Shown: one piece after another, positions 12,157-26,000 of the stretch
How the letters are laid out: each line of letters begins with the position of its first letter
Position numbering within the stretch: position 1 is the stretch's first letter
NCBI RefSeq assembly: GCF_000143535.2
Contig: NC_037311.1
Coordinates: 930,001-994,000 of the forward strand
Length of the DNA stretch: 64,000 bases
Source of the DNA: Botrytis cinerea B05.10
Lineage: Eukaryota; Ascomycota; Leotiomycetes; Helotiales; Sclerotiniaceae
Direction: 5' to 3'
The notes under the pieces: generated by a model
The model's database searches: none
Told to the model about the DNA's origin: nothing
The model's input: the letters and a program-made list of their open reading frames with translations, nothing else
Translations under genes and position numbers: made by a program

Positions 12157-13371
12157 TGACTCAAGATACTACATAGTTGTTTTTATGGTTTACGATTTCC
12201 TGCATTCTCAGATAGATCATAGATTATCTCTCAGGGATTCTTTTCTCTATCTATGGATTTATGCGGCGGCGTTTTGAATTTCATACAAGTTTCAAGATTG
12301 TTGATTGATCATCTTCTAAGATATCTTTCTGCTTTCTTTTAGAGAGCTTCGATGCATGTCATATGTGGCCTCTGTACTAGATGTATCTCCATTCCGTTGA
12401 TTTCCAACGTATCAAGTCTTGACTCTGAGCTTTCAATGATTGTGACAAACATCTTAGTATCTCTTCTCGTGAACATCTACACAGCATCACTTAATGGTCG
12501 GAAACCCCCCTCCCCACACCCAGGCCAGACGTATCTGGCCTCATAACCCACCTGATAACCTGCTCAAAAGCTGAGCCATGTTCAGACTTAGATATTTACC
12601 AGAGGATTTCATTTGCAGTGCCATTTATTCTCTTTATTGAGTGGGCACCAATACCATGATAGAGTGAGTGCAGTCTCAGAACATACTGTTTGTATATGGA
12701 AGCGCCCCCTTCTCAATTATTCATCTCGTTGCAAAGCAGAGCAGAGCAAAACAACTCAACAGTGTTATTGATTCAGATTTTGTTTCTCCTATCCTTCATA
12801 TATCCTGACAGACCCCATTATCTTCTGGCTAATCGTGGATGGAATCGGATAGCATAAGCTCACATTGTATTCAAGATACGTCAATCGCGGAGCGATCACA
12901 GTTCGCATCAAAAGCGAAATTTAACATTCATCATTCGACAATCATCGCCATTGGATTCATTGTTATAAATAATCATCTAATATAAGAATCCCAAGAAACG
13001 AGAGAAAGTAAAAGAGAAAAGAACCGGAATACAATGGCTTGCATAAAGTACAGTGAGTGTAACGACACAAGTATCAAGAAGTCAGGAATAATGCTTCTGG
13101 AGTAGGAAAAGATTACAGTTCGTTTTTCGTTCCACGTTCCATATTCCATAAGTAGTGTGGACAATGCAGAGTAAGAGCTGTGTGTGTAATCTACAAGTAC
13201 TGATCTCGCCGGGGTTTCTTTTCTTCTCATATCCATCACCAAGCCTATCCTTCATCACCTATCACCAATCCTTTGTGCCCACCAAACCATCATGAAAGGG
13301 TCATGAAATTGCATTGCGTATCATCGTCACATCCATCTATATTTTTATCATGCGCTCTGAACCCCAACCTC
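12157..13371. other. Convergent intergenic spacer
   Basis: About 1.2 kb between the 3' ends of the unrecognised gene and DNM1. AT-rich, no supported gene, no repeat structure noted. Confidence 0.6.
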
Positions 13372-15985
13372 TTAAATGCCCACTTCTCCTACAATCTTGG
13401 CAGCTTCCTTGTACGTCCTCAACAACTTCTCGCACTTCTCTCTCTCCTTCTTCACTGCATCATCTTCGTAGAGTAGCTCACCAAATAAGTCTTCACGATA
13501 CAATTCGCTAACCAGACGGTTTTGGACCACGTCTTTGGAGTGGTTGACAAGTAAATGCATAACAGCTTTGGGGACTTGGTCTGCTATTGATTCACGGACA
13601 ATGTTGAAGTAAGATGATATAAGGGCACGGATGAGTTCGGTTTCCATAGCTTCACGGTCTGTGAGTGCTGGCTCGGCGTTATTTCCCTGAGGTTTGGTGT
13701 TAGATTTGATTTATAATTTAGTGGTACAGAATAAAATGAGAAACTTACGAAGGGAGAATCATAATTGTAATCTCTCTGTGCACGGCCAAGTTCGTAATCA
13801 TCCTCACGAGCTTGTTGGGCTGGTGTTCTTTGAACAGGACGTTCTTCCTGCCGCCTGATACTTTGTGTAATACTTGGTTCTGCGCTTTGGCTCACGTGTC
13901 TGCCGAGGTTTGGATTTCCCATCATTTGCGCTGACGAAGATGCTTGTGGGACGCCTGCTCCACCTGGTAAACCACCGTCTTTGCCAAAGAAGTAATTCAA
14001 GAACGAATCACGAGCACCACCGGCTGCTTGGCCGTTGAACCTTGGTGGTGATCCTCCACGAAGTCCATTCATTGATGATACCATGGCGCTTGTACCGTTT
14101 TCCCGGATTGCAGGTGACATGCTTCGAGATGTTTTTTGGAGGTGTTTTCGGTGGGGTAAGTTTTCGAGCTTCTCTGGAACAGCATCCGCTTCTTCTTCTG
14201 GAGTTTCCCCTCCATTTGCAGCTTCAAGCTCCTTTCGGCGTCTATGCTCCTTTCTCTCCTTTTCTTCCTGAATCAACCTTCTCCTCTCCTTTTCTTGTTT
14301 ATTAGAAACAACGTTACTCATTGCTGCAGCTGCGCCCAGGAAATTGGGATGGTTTGTGTTGATATATGCCCTTTGAATGGAGATAAGAGACTCCACATAT
14401 TGAGAAGCTGGGCCAAGACGTTCGCGCAGCAGGTCAGAGACCACCTCGATAAGCTTGGTCTGGAGCCTGGGAAATCTAGTGAGTTCAGTTGAGCCGCAAG
14501 TGTGACATATCTTAATCAGCTCTTCATAAACTAGTTCCACGCATCTTTGACTGGGAACCTCCAATAACTTGATTTGTGGCTTGACTAAAAGATCGAATGC
14601 GAGCTCGGGTACAAATAAGCTAGGTCGTGGACCAGTCGAATTTCGGATTGCTGTTCGGATATCTAAAGCGGAAAGATTTGTCGTTGGGTCTATAGTTTCT
14701 AATGAATTACCAAATACTGAATTGAAGATATAGTATATTCTGGCTCCTCCGCATAACTCCTTGGTCGAGATCTCCGTTGAGGTACCATCAATGGATGCGA
14801 TGAATGAAGATGCAAATCTAGTCATCAATTGCAAAATCAATGCACCTTTATGTTCCTTGCCACTGAAATGCATATCTCCATAACTAGCAAGCTCTTGTTG
14901 TGTTTGTCCCATGAGGGTGTTCAAACGAGCCTTGATATCAGGTAATCTCTCTCGAATATGCGCCATCAAAGTAGTGTTGAGACTTTTTGCCAGGAATTGG
15001 GTTCCGCATCGGGTTGCCATATTTCTGTATGCAGGGTGGTGTTTGAAGAAGTCCGCTTCTGACTTCAAGGCCTCGGAAAGGGTCTTGTTCCCTTGAATAT
15101 CTTGCTGTGATCTGTTGACGACACCGATAAATCCCAGCTTAAGGGGGTAGACTCTGCCTGACAGGATATCCATAGCATTTGTACCATGGTCCATAAGGTC
15201 TATTTTTGTGAGAACTCCAATAGTTCTTCGGCCAAGAGGGTCGACATGCCTGGCAAGTTTTAGAGCCTCTGAATTGACGATATCAACATTTGCTGGAGAT
15301 ACAGCCAAAATGATACTGTTTGGTTTCGCGATGTATTCCGATATCAGATTTCGGGTCTGCTTTTCGATATCTGTGGGTTGATCTCCGATAGGAACCTGCA
15401 AACAGTCAAAACCTCACCCTCTCGCTTGCAACATAAGGAATGGCAGGAATTTACCTTGGTTAAACCTGGCAGATCGACCAAAGTCAAGCTAAGAACGTGG
15501 GGCGAGTAAATCTTAAGGTTGATGGGGGATCTGTTAATCCCCTTGTTGTTTCCAGCTATTCTCGCCGTTTCGTTCTCGATTTCCCTCTTCACATCCTGAA
15601 ATTCTGTAAACCTCCTGTTTGGGATATGATGAAACTCGGCCCATTCTGGTTGTGTAGCTACACTCGCGGCTGTGTGCGCCTCTGGTGCATCTTCTTCCTC
15701 TGATGGTACATTGATAAGTTGCAGAATGAGGGGTCTACGAGTAACAATCCCACTACCACGGGGAAGGAAATCTCGACCGACGATGTTCTCGAGTACGGAT
15801 GATTTTCCAGACGATTGGGATCCAACGACTACCTAGAAATTGATATCAGTGCCAGTTTTCGCAACATGTTGAAAAGAGGACGGTACAATCTGAGGCAGAT
15901 CTAAGCTGTCATTGCCAATAGTGTTAAAGACAAGATCTTGAAGCTTGTTCACTATCCCGAGCAAATCCTCACCAAGAGCAGCCAT
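13372..15985 (-). CDS. DNM1: Dynamin-related GTPase Dnm1 (mitochondrial fission)
   Basis: Large GTPase that assembles on and divides mitochondria and peroxisomes. Four exons: 15887-15985, 15455-15832, 13749-15395, 13372-13686, encoding 812 residues. GTPase motifs are complete: [19 protein letters not shown] and LTKIDLMD. A middle domain and a C-terminal GED ([19 protein letters not shown]) follow. I assign Dnm1 rather than Vps1 because of the start ([20 protein letters not shown]), the [13 protein letters not shown] block and the long insert between middle domain and GED (charged [15 protein letters not shown], then [12 protein letters not shown] and [12 protein letters not shown]), which Vps1 lacks. 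Length also fits Dnm1. Introns are 54, 59 and 62 nt. Confidence 0.95.
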
Positions 15986-17469
15986 TGCGTTGTTGTCGAG
16001 GGGTAACCAAGATGTGCCGAGAGGGGAAAGGTGTTGAAGCTAAGTTTTTAAGAGATATCGCGTTCGGCGTCGACGATCACAGGATAGAGAGATGATATCT
16101 GATTCTGGCGCGTGATGGTAATATCCAAACCAAGGAGATTCGAGGAGGCTCTGTGGTATATCAAGACCCAATAGCAGGGGATCTCGTAGCTATTTGAGGT
16201 TGAAAATAGAATTTATTTACTCTTTCCCGGGTTCACTTCATTCATATAATTTACCAAGGCAATGCATCGAAAAGAATCGGCTACAGTTACGTTTTAGCCA
16301 CATTCATACATCGATTGTGGTGTGGCTTTATTGATCGATGCGCCACAGGCACGCAATTGATCTAATCATTTCATCTCATTCATTCAGTCCAATCCATCAT
16401 ACCATTCATCGCTTGGTACGTACACTCTTCGATCTTCAATCTTCATCAATCTTCAATCGTCTCTCCAATCTACGACTAGGAATTTCACACCCAGACAACC
16501 CCTCCATTTCGTCTGATCCTTCTTGACTATGCTGCTAGGTAGTTATTCACAGTTACTCAAGTACACAATGCAAAACCGATTTATGAATGAAGATATGAAT
16601 GTTGTTTCATTATTTCATTGGGTGCTCTCCCTCCCTCCATCCAGTCAGTGCTAGACAGGGTATGAAATATCATAACTTTCTCGTCAACAGCTAATGCAAG
16701 GCCTTTTGTTCAAAAATTCTCTTCTAGTACTGGGGCACCTTTCCATTTTGGACAGATCAAATTTTTTCTCATGCTTTGCTGTCTTCTTATGAAAGGTCTG
16801 GTTAGTCTAGAATCTAGTCGATCCAATGCCATATCACCAGCATATGGATCAACCCCATCTTGTTGGCATTGCGTTCTTCGCTTCTCCACTCCATACATAT
16901 ACGAACGATAAGGCCTCACAATTCCTACCATAGGGCTTTTCTCATGGCGGTTGATAAGACAAGTCATGCATACATACTCCGTATGAATATCTTCATAAAT
17001 AATAATGAAGAGTGTTGTGTTATCACGGATGCGTATGACGGTGGATCGTACCCAAGCGAGAACGCGAGGTACCCCACGTTTAACAGACAACAGCAACATG
17101 ACCAATGAGATCAATACAGTGTACATATTTCTACAATATGGACTTATCAACTTCACCTGCACAATGGCTGAATCTAGACACTTGCTGACTAACTGATATG
17201 AACTTGAATGTTTCCGGTCAAATAGAGGCTACTCCAAATACTTTCTATATCCATAGACGGTGGGCTGAGATTAACGGAGCATCTAAGCTTAAGCGATCAT
17301 GCAATCGTCGAACTCAAATTCGGACCTTAAAGAGTACCATGAGGTATGTATCCGCTCCCGTCCGGCTGTCGTAAGAATTGTGCATCAAGCTTTCTAGATA
17401 TTCAACTCATTCCGCATTTTATAACTTGTGCAAGTGCACTTGCGATACCTTCATAAACCCATTACTTAT
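15986..17469. other. Intergenic upstream of DNM1
   Basis: About 1.5 kb between DNM1 start and MCL1 stop, both minus strand. It holds the DNM1 promoter and the MCL1 3' flank. A 150-codon minus frame at 16710-17162 lacks an ATG start and any recognisable motif. Confidence 0.6.
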
Positions 17470-20102
17470 TTAGTCCTCATCCATCTCCAAGAGTCTTTCC
17501 TCACCCAACTCCCTGATTTTTTCTCCTAAGATTGTCCTATCATATTTATCTGCTACTTTGCCCGCTGCCTCGATAAATTTCCCTGTCCTATCCTTCATTA
17601 ATTGCACCATCTCCAATGCCCTCATACCTCTTTCCTCGCCTTCTATACATTCCGCCATCATCATCCTCAAAAGTGTCTTGTCAATTTCGACATCCATGGT
17701 TAATAACTCTTCTCGTTCTGCCCTTGTGCTTGCAGTGGATTTGACAAGATCTGACTTTAATATTGATAGAATGCTCTTGAGAGCGAATTCTCCTTCTAAT
17801 TTCTTCATTTCATCTGCACCCATCTCATCGTCGTCATCATTCCCATTATCAGGCTTTGACTGTGAGGATATGGGTATCTGGAAATCAAACTCTGAGAGCA
17901 AGGGACGAGGGAAGTAAGGATATTTGTCATCACCTTTCAATATGATGCAATGGAATTTGTTGTCTGACACCGCCACGGGGAAATAGGTCTCCGTTTTGCG
18001 CCCACTTGCAAGACGAGAGAGAAGTTTGGTATCAAGAAGAGGAACCCAGCTTGCCTGTGATGGCTCACGCCAGTGAACAAGAGTTAGTAGTGTTCCGGTA
18101 GAGTCGTAAATACATGGATCCTGGAGATTTGAGTCAATTAAGTGAAATAATCTTGACCCAGAATGTGTACTTACCCCGTTGTCTGAAAAGAAAACACTTT
18201 TGACTGTCTCGCCATCTGGCAAGGCGACAACATCTTCGTTTTGGCAGATTTCATCTCTTTTAATGTTTTGTATGGTATACAGTAGTTTGGTATTACCATC
18301 CGCACCTACAGGACCATTTCCCAAAGTAAGAACATAGTCCCTCCAACTCGCGCAGGTAACCATGGGACTACTCTTTTGTCTATATACTCTGAACGGTATT
18401 CCGAAAAGTGTGTATATGCGCACATAATTTTTGGTAGTAGTGACTGTAACAAAAGAATCGCTAAGTGCAATAGCACTCACTTCCTCACCTTTAGGGAGCT
18501 CTGTTTGCCATTCCACACGATTTGTACCGTTAGTCCAGGATTCATGAGGGCGATATAATATCGTCGCCGGATGACCATTGCCGGAAGGACAAGAGTAAAG
18601 AGAGCCGTTCTCATTTAGGCAGGCTTTATCATAAAGTAAATGATCCGTGAAGCGAAAATCGCGGTAGGTTTCGCGATCGTAGAATTCTGCGCTAATCTGA
18701 TGATAATCACCCTGATCAATTGTCCAGATAAACCCAATAAGATTGAGACAAAGATACTTTCGGTCTCCCCGCCAGGGAGTACTACCTGGTTGAAATGACT
18801 CGTGATATTGTGGCTCCCATGACTGTGCGTGCCTCTTATTCCTAGAGACCCCGTAAGAATCCACATCGTCCGCAGGTCTCTTACCATTACCATTCAACCC
18901 GAGTGCGTAACCAGCGCCATCGTCATCAATAACAAAGTCATCTTCATCCCCCATAATATCAGAGCCAAGGATATCATCCAAGCTGTCAGGGGAGCCACGC
19001 CGGACGCCCCGAAGGGGCATATCCTTTGTGCCATTTGCGTTCGGTCGTCGTGCATTATTTGATGTTTCTGACAAGGGATCATGTACAAAAGGGGCTTGTT
19101 GGCGTCCTAATTTGACTAGATGAGCATGCTCACTGGGTACAAAATCTTGAAATATATAGACTTCTCCATCCGAGTTTGTGAATGAGAGCAAGTTGTCTGT
19201 GGGATGCCAGGCTAAATCCATAACATTTGCATGATCATAAGTAGCGATAATCTTTTGTGTCTTGGTTTCCCAAAGTAGTATCTTTTTATCTTTTCCAGCC
19301 GATGCAAGCATTGCTCCATTTGGGGACCAAGCCAATGCTGTGATATCTCCGGTATGACCATCGGCGAAGATACGCTGTTTCTCCCAGTCATTCCTGGATA
19401 TGACCTGAATATCTCTTGTTGCTGTAGGTGCAGCGAATGCTCTGCCATCCGGATGCCATGCGACTTTTGAACTAATCTCGTCATCCGTCTCAACGGCCCT
19501 GATAATTCCATCGATTGTCTTCACAAGTTCAGGGTCCTCGTTTAATAACGAATAAACGTATATCATACCATCCGTACATGATAGAGTTATGATTTTATTG
19601 CTTGGGTCGAAGGATAAGTGCTTCACGGGCTTCCGCTGATCTCTGAGGTACATTGTATGGTTTACATCGTTTGTATTAACGATTTTGACGGTCAGTTCGT
19701 CACTGGCCACGGCACACCATCTACCATCCGAGGATATCGCAATGTTTCGAACTGGCAGCGAACAGCGCATAAGGAACTTGTCGAATGCCATCGTATCGAG
19801 GGAATATTTGCTAACAGTTCCATCTTCAGAGCCTGCAACGAAAAATTCATTCTCGAAGCAAAATTAGCATGATATTCTTCGCAGATTTTTTGGAGCCCTA
19901 CCGTTGAGTCAACTGCCATATTCTGCTCTTGACAGTCATCAATGTTCGTGGGTTCTCCATCAGACCCAGTCTTGTATACTCTAATCGTGTTATTTGAACC
20001 AATTGTAACCAATTTTGTTCCATTTGGAGTATATGATAGATAAGTTGGCCCAGAAGTATGAGCCGGCCTGGGTCTTAGGTTGATCTGGGTCGTGGAAGCC
20101 AT
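17470..20102 (-). CDS. MCL1: Replisome WD40 protein Mcl1/Ctf4 (SepB)
   Basis: Replisome hub linking the CMG helicase to DNA polymerase alpha-primase and needed for sister-chromatid cohesion. Exons 19902-20102, 18175-19851 and 17470-18120 give 842 residues. The first intron (19852-19901, 50 nt) ends at TTCGAG; a later CAG would shift the frame, while this acceptor restores FVAGSEDGTVSKYSLDT. Domains: N-terminal WD40 repeats (residues about 15-320, e.g. GHTGDITALAWSPNGAMLAS), an acidic linker, the Mcl1 middle beta-propeller domain (WRGDRKYLCLNLIGFIWTI) and a helical C-terminus for partner binding. Length matches fungal Mcl1/SepB. Confidence 0.94.
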
Positions 20103-20365
20103 CTTAATTGAGTTGTCGCAGGCAGGATAGTTTTCAGAACATTTGTTATGGATCAAATGGACCGCTATGAAGTTGTGAATACTGAATAGATTACGCGACT
20201 TGGATAAGGGAATCGCGTATCAGCGTAAATTCCACTTTACGCGTCGCTACCCTTGTAGGATTGAATTTCGAATGCCCATAGTAATAATGAACCCCCACTA
20301 TATTAGCTGTATCAATATGGACATATAACATATGAACTGCTCGTTGATTGCATTTTATATCAATC
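20103..20365. promoter_or_regulatory. Short bidirectional promoter, MCL1 and WD40 gene
   Basis: Only 263 bp separate the two divergent start codons, so both genes must share this control region. Paired TTACGCG motifs near 20190-20250 (GATTACGCGAC, TTTACGCGTCG) resemble the MluI cell-cycle box ACGCG, which would suit a replication gene. The motifs are seen; their function is inference. Confidence 0.45.
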
Positions 20366-21676
20366 ATGTCTCGATCAACAGATCCAGGTCATTTTTTTCA
20401 AACTGACGCATCCGAATCTACACGAGCACGCAGAGCTGCAAAGTCGGGCAACAAGAATGGAAACCCCATTGTTTTACAATCAAAGATTCTGAGCTTAATT
20501 CCAGACCCATTTTCCTCCCAGTGCATTTATATCGCGGAAAGTGCTGGCTGTGTGCGGAAGGTCAATACTGAAGTAGGTACGATGATTATCTAAGGTGATG
20601 CCATATTCTAAGCACTATCTAATATCATTATCAGACTAGAGATACAAAAACGGTTTATCGAGGGCCAACTGCGCCAGTTACTTCAGTAGCCATCGGAGGC
20701 CATGGTGGTAATACACTTTTTGCGGGATGTTGGGACAAACAAATTTGGAGTTGGGATAGGGAAAGTAAAGATCTGGGCAAGAAATTCAAGGGCCATTCAG
20801 ACTTTGTCAAAGCAATTGTCTGCGTGAATATTGATGGAACGGATGTAAGCTTCTTCGCCTTGGTTTGAGACTAGGTGTGCCTACTGACACCTTTTCAAGT
20901 GCTTAATATCTGGTGGAGCTGATGCCAAAATCATGGTATGGAACACTGCTACTGGTGAACGATTGCATACCCTGCGGGATAAGAGTGAATCCATGATGGC
21001 AGTACAAGACCTCGCCCTGGACCCCGAAGATTCTACCAGCTCCGCCATTGTTCTCGTTTCTTCAAGTAGCGACCCCCATATTCGAAGATGGCGCATTAGC
21101 CTGACATCTGCATCGCAAATACTTGACACTACCGAAGACGTTCCGGCACAGAGCAAGCCTATTAGAGATACGATTCTTGAGCACGAAACAAGCGTCTACC
21201 AAGTCATATTTGCTGGCGATGAAGAAGAGACGGATCTGTGGACTGCAAGTGCCGATGGGACGGCTAAATGTTTATCAAGAGCGAAGAATTGGAGCACAGA
21301 AGAAACATACGAGCATGGAGACTATGTCCGTGCTGTAGCTGTCACCGATACGTGGGTTGTTACCGCAGGTAGAGACGAAGATGTGAAAATCTGGGACAAG
21401 GCAACTGGGAAACTATGGCATATTTACGATGGTCATTACGAGGAAGTTACGGGTCTGGTGATCCTTAAGGGTGAAAAGCAAGCCATTAGCACCAGTATCG
21501 ATGGTACTGTAAGAATCTGGGGACTCACTAAAGGGGAGCTCGAAAAGGCACGCCTCGAGAGCGAAGAGAAAGCCAAAGGAGTCGTTAAGGAAGAGAAAGT
21601 CGAGCCTAAAAAGGGCCTAATGACTGCAGAAGAAGAAGCAGAGTTAGCAGAGCTATTAGACTCTGGCGAGGACTAA
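20366..21676 (+). CDS. WD40-repeat protein
   Basis: Three exons, 20366-20572, 20635-20844 and 20900-21676, encode 397 residues. At least six WD-type repeats can be seen, such as HGGNTLFAGCWDKQIWSWD, GADAKIMVWNTATGERLHTL, SADGTAKCL and ISTSIDGTVRIWGL. The C-terminus is a charged Lys/Glu tail (residues about 355-397). Such proteins act as scaffolds; the partner is not evident from the sequence. It does not carry extra domains. It is head-to-head with MCL1. I cannot give a symbol with confidence. Confidence 0.88.
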
Positions 21677-23094
21677 ATACTATCGAACGGCTAGGTCAAA
21701 TGGATCCAGTTTGTCGCTTGTTTAAAAAATCTCCGACTGCATACTAAGTATTCCAGATAGTCAAGATCGGATGTTTCAAGTTCTGAAATCTCAGGCTAAG
21801 TAGTATTTACTTTGGTGATGAAAAGTTTATTTGGCAAGCTTGATGGCTAATTCTGTGTACTTTGTTCCATATTGGTCAACGGCTATATACTTCCTCTACG
21901 ATACGACAATTGCAGAACCATTGGTGGCAATTCTGATTAATTAGTCCTGGCATCGCGAAAGAGAAGAGGCAATGCTTCTTACTAACAGATGTGGAATAAA
22001 TCATTTCAATATGTCCAACACCTCACGCTATTACATTATCATAGGGCTACACTTCACCGTTAGCTATCCATATCAACTTCACAATAATTCCTTTTTAACA
22101 CTCCCCTGCGTCATGATATGCAAACAAGCTGTAAAACATGTGAGCTACTGATGTACTCCAGATTTCTAACCCTTGCCCCTAGTCTCATTACTTGAACCAA
22201 TAAATGGTGTGAGACTGGACTCATCCTCCTTCAGTCGGTCAACTGTAGCATTACTGGGGAGAACCTTCCCCCAATTGAGTCAAGAAAACACTCGGTGTAC
22301 GATTAGCGTCCTTTGTCCTTGTATTGTGATAACCTAGACATTTGCGCACGACCGGAAGCACCGTAGCAGACTTAGTGAGGTATCTATCTATAGGTGGTCT
22401 CTCGCTGCTGGCCCTTTCGCTTCGTGTGCCCGATGTGACGCTCAAGTTAGATTGGAAGTGTGCATAGCAATTGCAATTGTCAGAAACCTCGCAAAAGACT
22501 GCAACCTAACCTTGTATATCCATCAATGCGCAGTGAAAGTAGGTATTGCCAGTCTTGTCAGCATTGTCCACCTCTATCGAAAAAGCACCCGCAGCGACCA
22601 AAGATTTCGTGCGTGTGAAATCCCACCAATACGGGGCGTTCCAGCTAGTTCTGGTTCCGTGCCGATCCAATCTATTAGCGCATGGAGTTTGAGAAGCGAT
22701 CTACCAATAAATAATGATTGGCCAATAAACATTCAAAATATCAGACCTCCAAACCTTAATCTACATCCTGGTGGAGATCAGTCAAGACGCAACTGGTACC
22801 AAAATGGAATCAAGATGGACTCAAATAGTCGAAATGTATCTCCTCGGTATCACTTACGCCATTTAAACGCCGGGCCCCTTACACTCTTGGTAGCGCGTGA
22901 TTCCGTCCTCGGATGGTGGCAGTGGTAACAGGTCTAGTGGCCTTCAAGATCTCCAAATTCCAATTTATCACAGACTTTCATTCAATTTTTTTTCACCTGG
23001 CTAGCTATCTCATTTCCTACCATCAACGGTGGAAATTATATACATCTCTTGTTCAATTGTGCCCACAAACTATTTTGTACCTCGCGTTTCCTGA
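21677..23094. other. Intergenic region
   Basis: About 1.4 kb. Contains the 3' flank of the WD40 gene and the upstream region of the next gene. The 158-codon plus frame at 22452-22928 shows no motif and begins without a clear ATG context; nothing else seen. Confidence 0.55.
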
Positions 23095-26000
23095 ATGAAT
23101 GTGTGGCAAACATCATCAACGAAGGAGACCAATCCCAAGACTTATCATCCGATCTCCAAAATGACACCAATCACCTCGGACGAGAACATGAGTGTTGGAA
23201 AGCTGGTTGCATTAGAGGGTAACATAAATACCATTACAACACAACTGCGACTTCTTCCACACTCGCATATGATTCTCATCGTTGCGCCTCTCGATCATTA
23301 TCTAAGCGAAGACTACAAACAAGAACCATTTGAAGCTCGAGCATTTGTCCGCGGTGTTTATATCGCTCTCGCACAACGAAATGAAGAAGCGAGATCATTT
23401 CTACGATCATCACCTCAATCGAAATTGGCATTTTTGAACGGTGGAAGTGTTAGTGCCCGAGCAATATGCGTTGCTAGAATATCTCAAAGGCTCACGTATG
23501 GAAACTTCGCAGAAGCAGAGACTATCTTCCATGATATTGTCAAGGATGGAGTAGCAGGTCTTTTTAGAAATGTCGAGTCTTCAAAGCCTATTTCTAATCC
23601 AGAACCGGAAAAAGCATCAGTCAAATCTCGCGCGAAGTTACCGAGGAGGCTGAAGTTAAGAAGTACGAAAAGCGCAACGACGTTAGGCGCAAAAGACCTA
23701 CCAGAGCACGAGAACAATGTTAAGGGGAAAGGAATACATGGAGCTCATAATTTGAGAATTAGGGATGATAGCGGCCTTCAATTTATACACATCTCTGGAG
23801 AATCTAGAACAATTACACCAGAACCATCAACGTGGAAATTCCAAAATGGAGACGATATCCGGACGACGATCGTTTCGATACCTCATGAGACCAGGCCAAG
23901 TCAACTCAATAGAGAAGGCAGCCGACTTAGTCAGTACAGTGGCACATTCGGCCCTCAACCTCCCTCAAGCTCCAAGCCAGCTTTTCCCGTGCCGAGAAGT
24001 AGATATTCAACGCAGCAAAATACGGACATTGACGAGGATGAGGATTACTTTGAATATATCTCACAAGACGATGAGACCTCTTTTACTACACCCAACGTTG
24101 TTTATGGTGAAGCATGTGTTGTGGATATGCAATCTGCGTTGCCAACACCTTCCACGCCTTCGGGGTGGACGAAGTCTGCAGGCGATTTGTTGTTGGATGA
24201 TAGCTCAAAAGATCTAAAGAAATTCAAACGTGCAGCATCAGCAAATGATCTTAAGAATGCCTTAAATATATCAAGGAAGAGTTCCATTAGGGATCCAACT
24301 TTTAAGAAGTTGCCCAAAACGGCATTTGTAAAGGCGTCTAGAACTATGATCAGGAGCCCTTCGAATGCAAGCACTCCTATCTCAGAGAATTCGATGTGCT
24401 CAAGCTCAAATGGTATGCCCAGCATAATTCAGGGTAGTGATTATGAGGTTAAGGAGGATTTCAATTCAAATGGGCCGGTATTCGATATCGTTGAGGATGT
24501 AGTAATTCATTTCACGGATAATTCTCCAGGAGAGATCATGCGATCGATATCAGGGTATAGAAGCGGCAAGTTCCCAATCTCTCCATCGACTTTACCGCGA
24601 CCATTACCCACGCCTCCCAGTACAGCAGCAATGGCTGATGAATCTTCGAATTCAAGACAATCTACAAACCAAGGGAGATCTAAGAGTCAATGGGATTATC
24701 AACAACGTGTCGAAGTTGATCCATTCTTTCTAAGCGGTTCGCCTATTTATGAATTAAGTGGATCGCCTGCTTACGAAGAGATGGAGCAACAGAGGGCGTC
24801 AGAGAATGACGATGCTGTGACCAATGAATCTTTGCCAACGCCCGCATCAGCTACGTTTTCTATTCACAAAGACAAAATGGATAAGTTCTACGAATTCTCG
24901 GGTGCATATACCAACAAGTCAATGGATATCCAAAATGAATTCCGCTCCTTTTTAAATTTTCACTTCCCAAATGAAGCCGCAGCACTTAGCAAACACCAAA
25001 ATTCGTTAATGTCTGGATTGGGCCCATTCTTGAAAGATATGTTTAGTAATGGTAACTCAACATGTTACGAGGGACCTGCTGTTGATCAGATTCTTGCAGT
25101 TGGGTGCGAGAAGGGAATAAGTAATGTTTTCTGTGCTCAACTTCTTGGACAAGTAGAGCACATTGGTGTCAAAAAAAGTGGCGAGAGCCGAAGTGGTAGA
25201 ATTGATCTCAGGTATTTTGACTCTGACTTTCGTGACTCCTCATGAACTAACAAAAACTAGGTTTCTCATTGCAAGTGCCATGCAAACATTCATGTCTCAA
25301 CCACTTCCTGCACGCAAAGGTTTAGATCCCATGAGCGATCCCAGATTACTTGCCGATCTGATAGTTCCCCATCTCGAATTATATCTAGCTACGAACTCTC
25401 TCGTTCGATTTCTCGTTCTCAGTTTCCCGTTTGATCAAATCGCAACCGTAATTGCTCTTCGCAGTCTCCTAGGTTCAGATCTCATCAAAGTCGCGGGTGT
25501 TTTAGATACGCTTTCGTCTGATCCTCCTTTATTCGCTAAACCCATTCTTTCCAACTTTCATTCTTCGCATCGTTCATACGATTTCGCCATTTCCACGAAT
25601 CGTCGACGTCCCGAGACTTCAGATCGCAATATCCTCAAATCCACTCTTGGCACTTCCAATGAGACAGATGCGGAAACAACACTCAACTGCCCTTCATCCT
25701 CCTACTCCCTCTTCTTCAAAGCAGACTATCATCTTCCTTCCACCGCCTCCTCCCTGGAGATACAAAACTTCCTAAACCTCATCCGCAAAAATATCGTTGA
25801 GAGATTATCCTGGTACCATGCCGAACAAGACTTCCTCCAACTTTCCCCAACACCCAGTTCTACCATTACGCAAGACGCATCAACATCGACCGACGAAGAA
25901 TTACCACGTGCAGATTCCAACACACATGTGCCCATATTAACCCTCTCCCGAGATGCCTATCGTACATCTTCTATCTACGATTCACAGAGTGATTCCGAAA

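Noticed and set aside
16710..17162. 150-codon minus frame
   Set aside because: No ATG, no motif, mixed composition.
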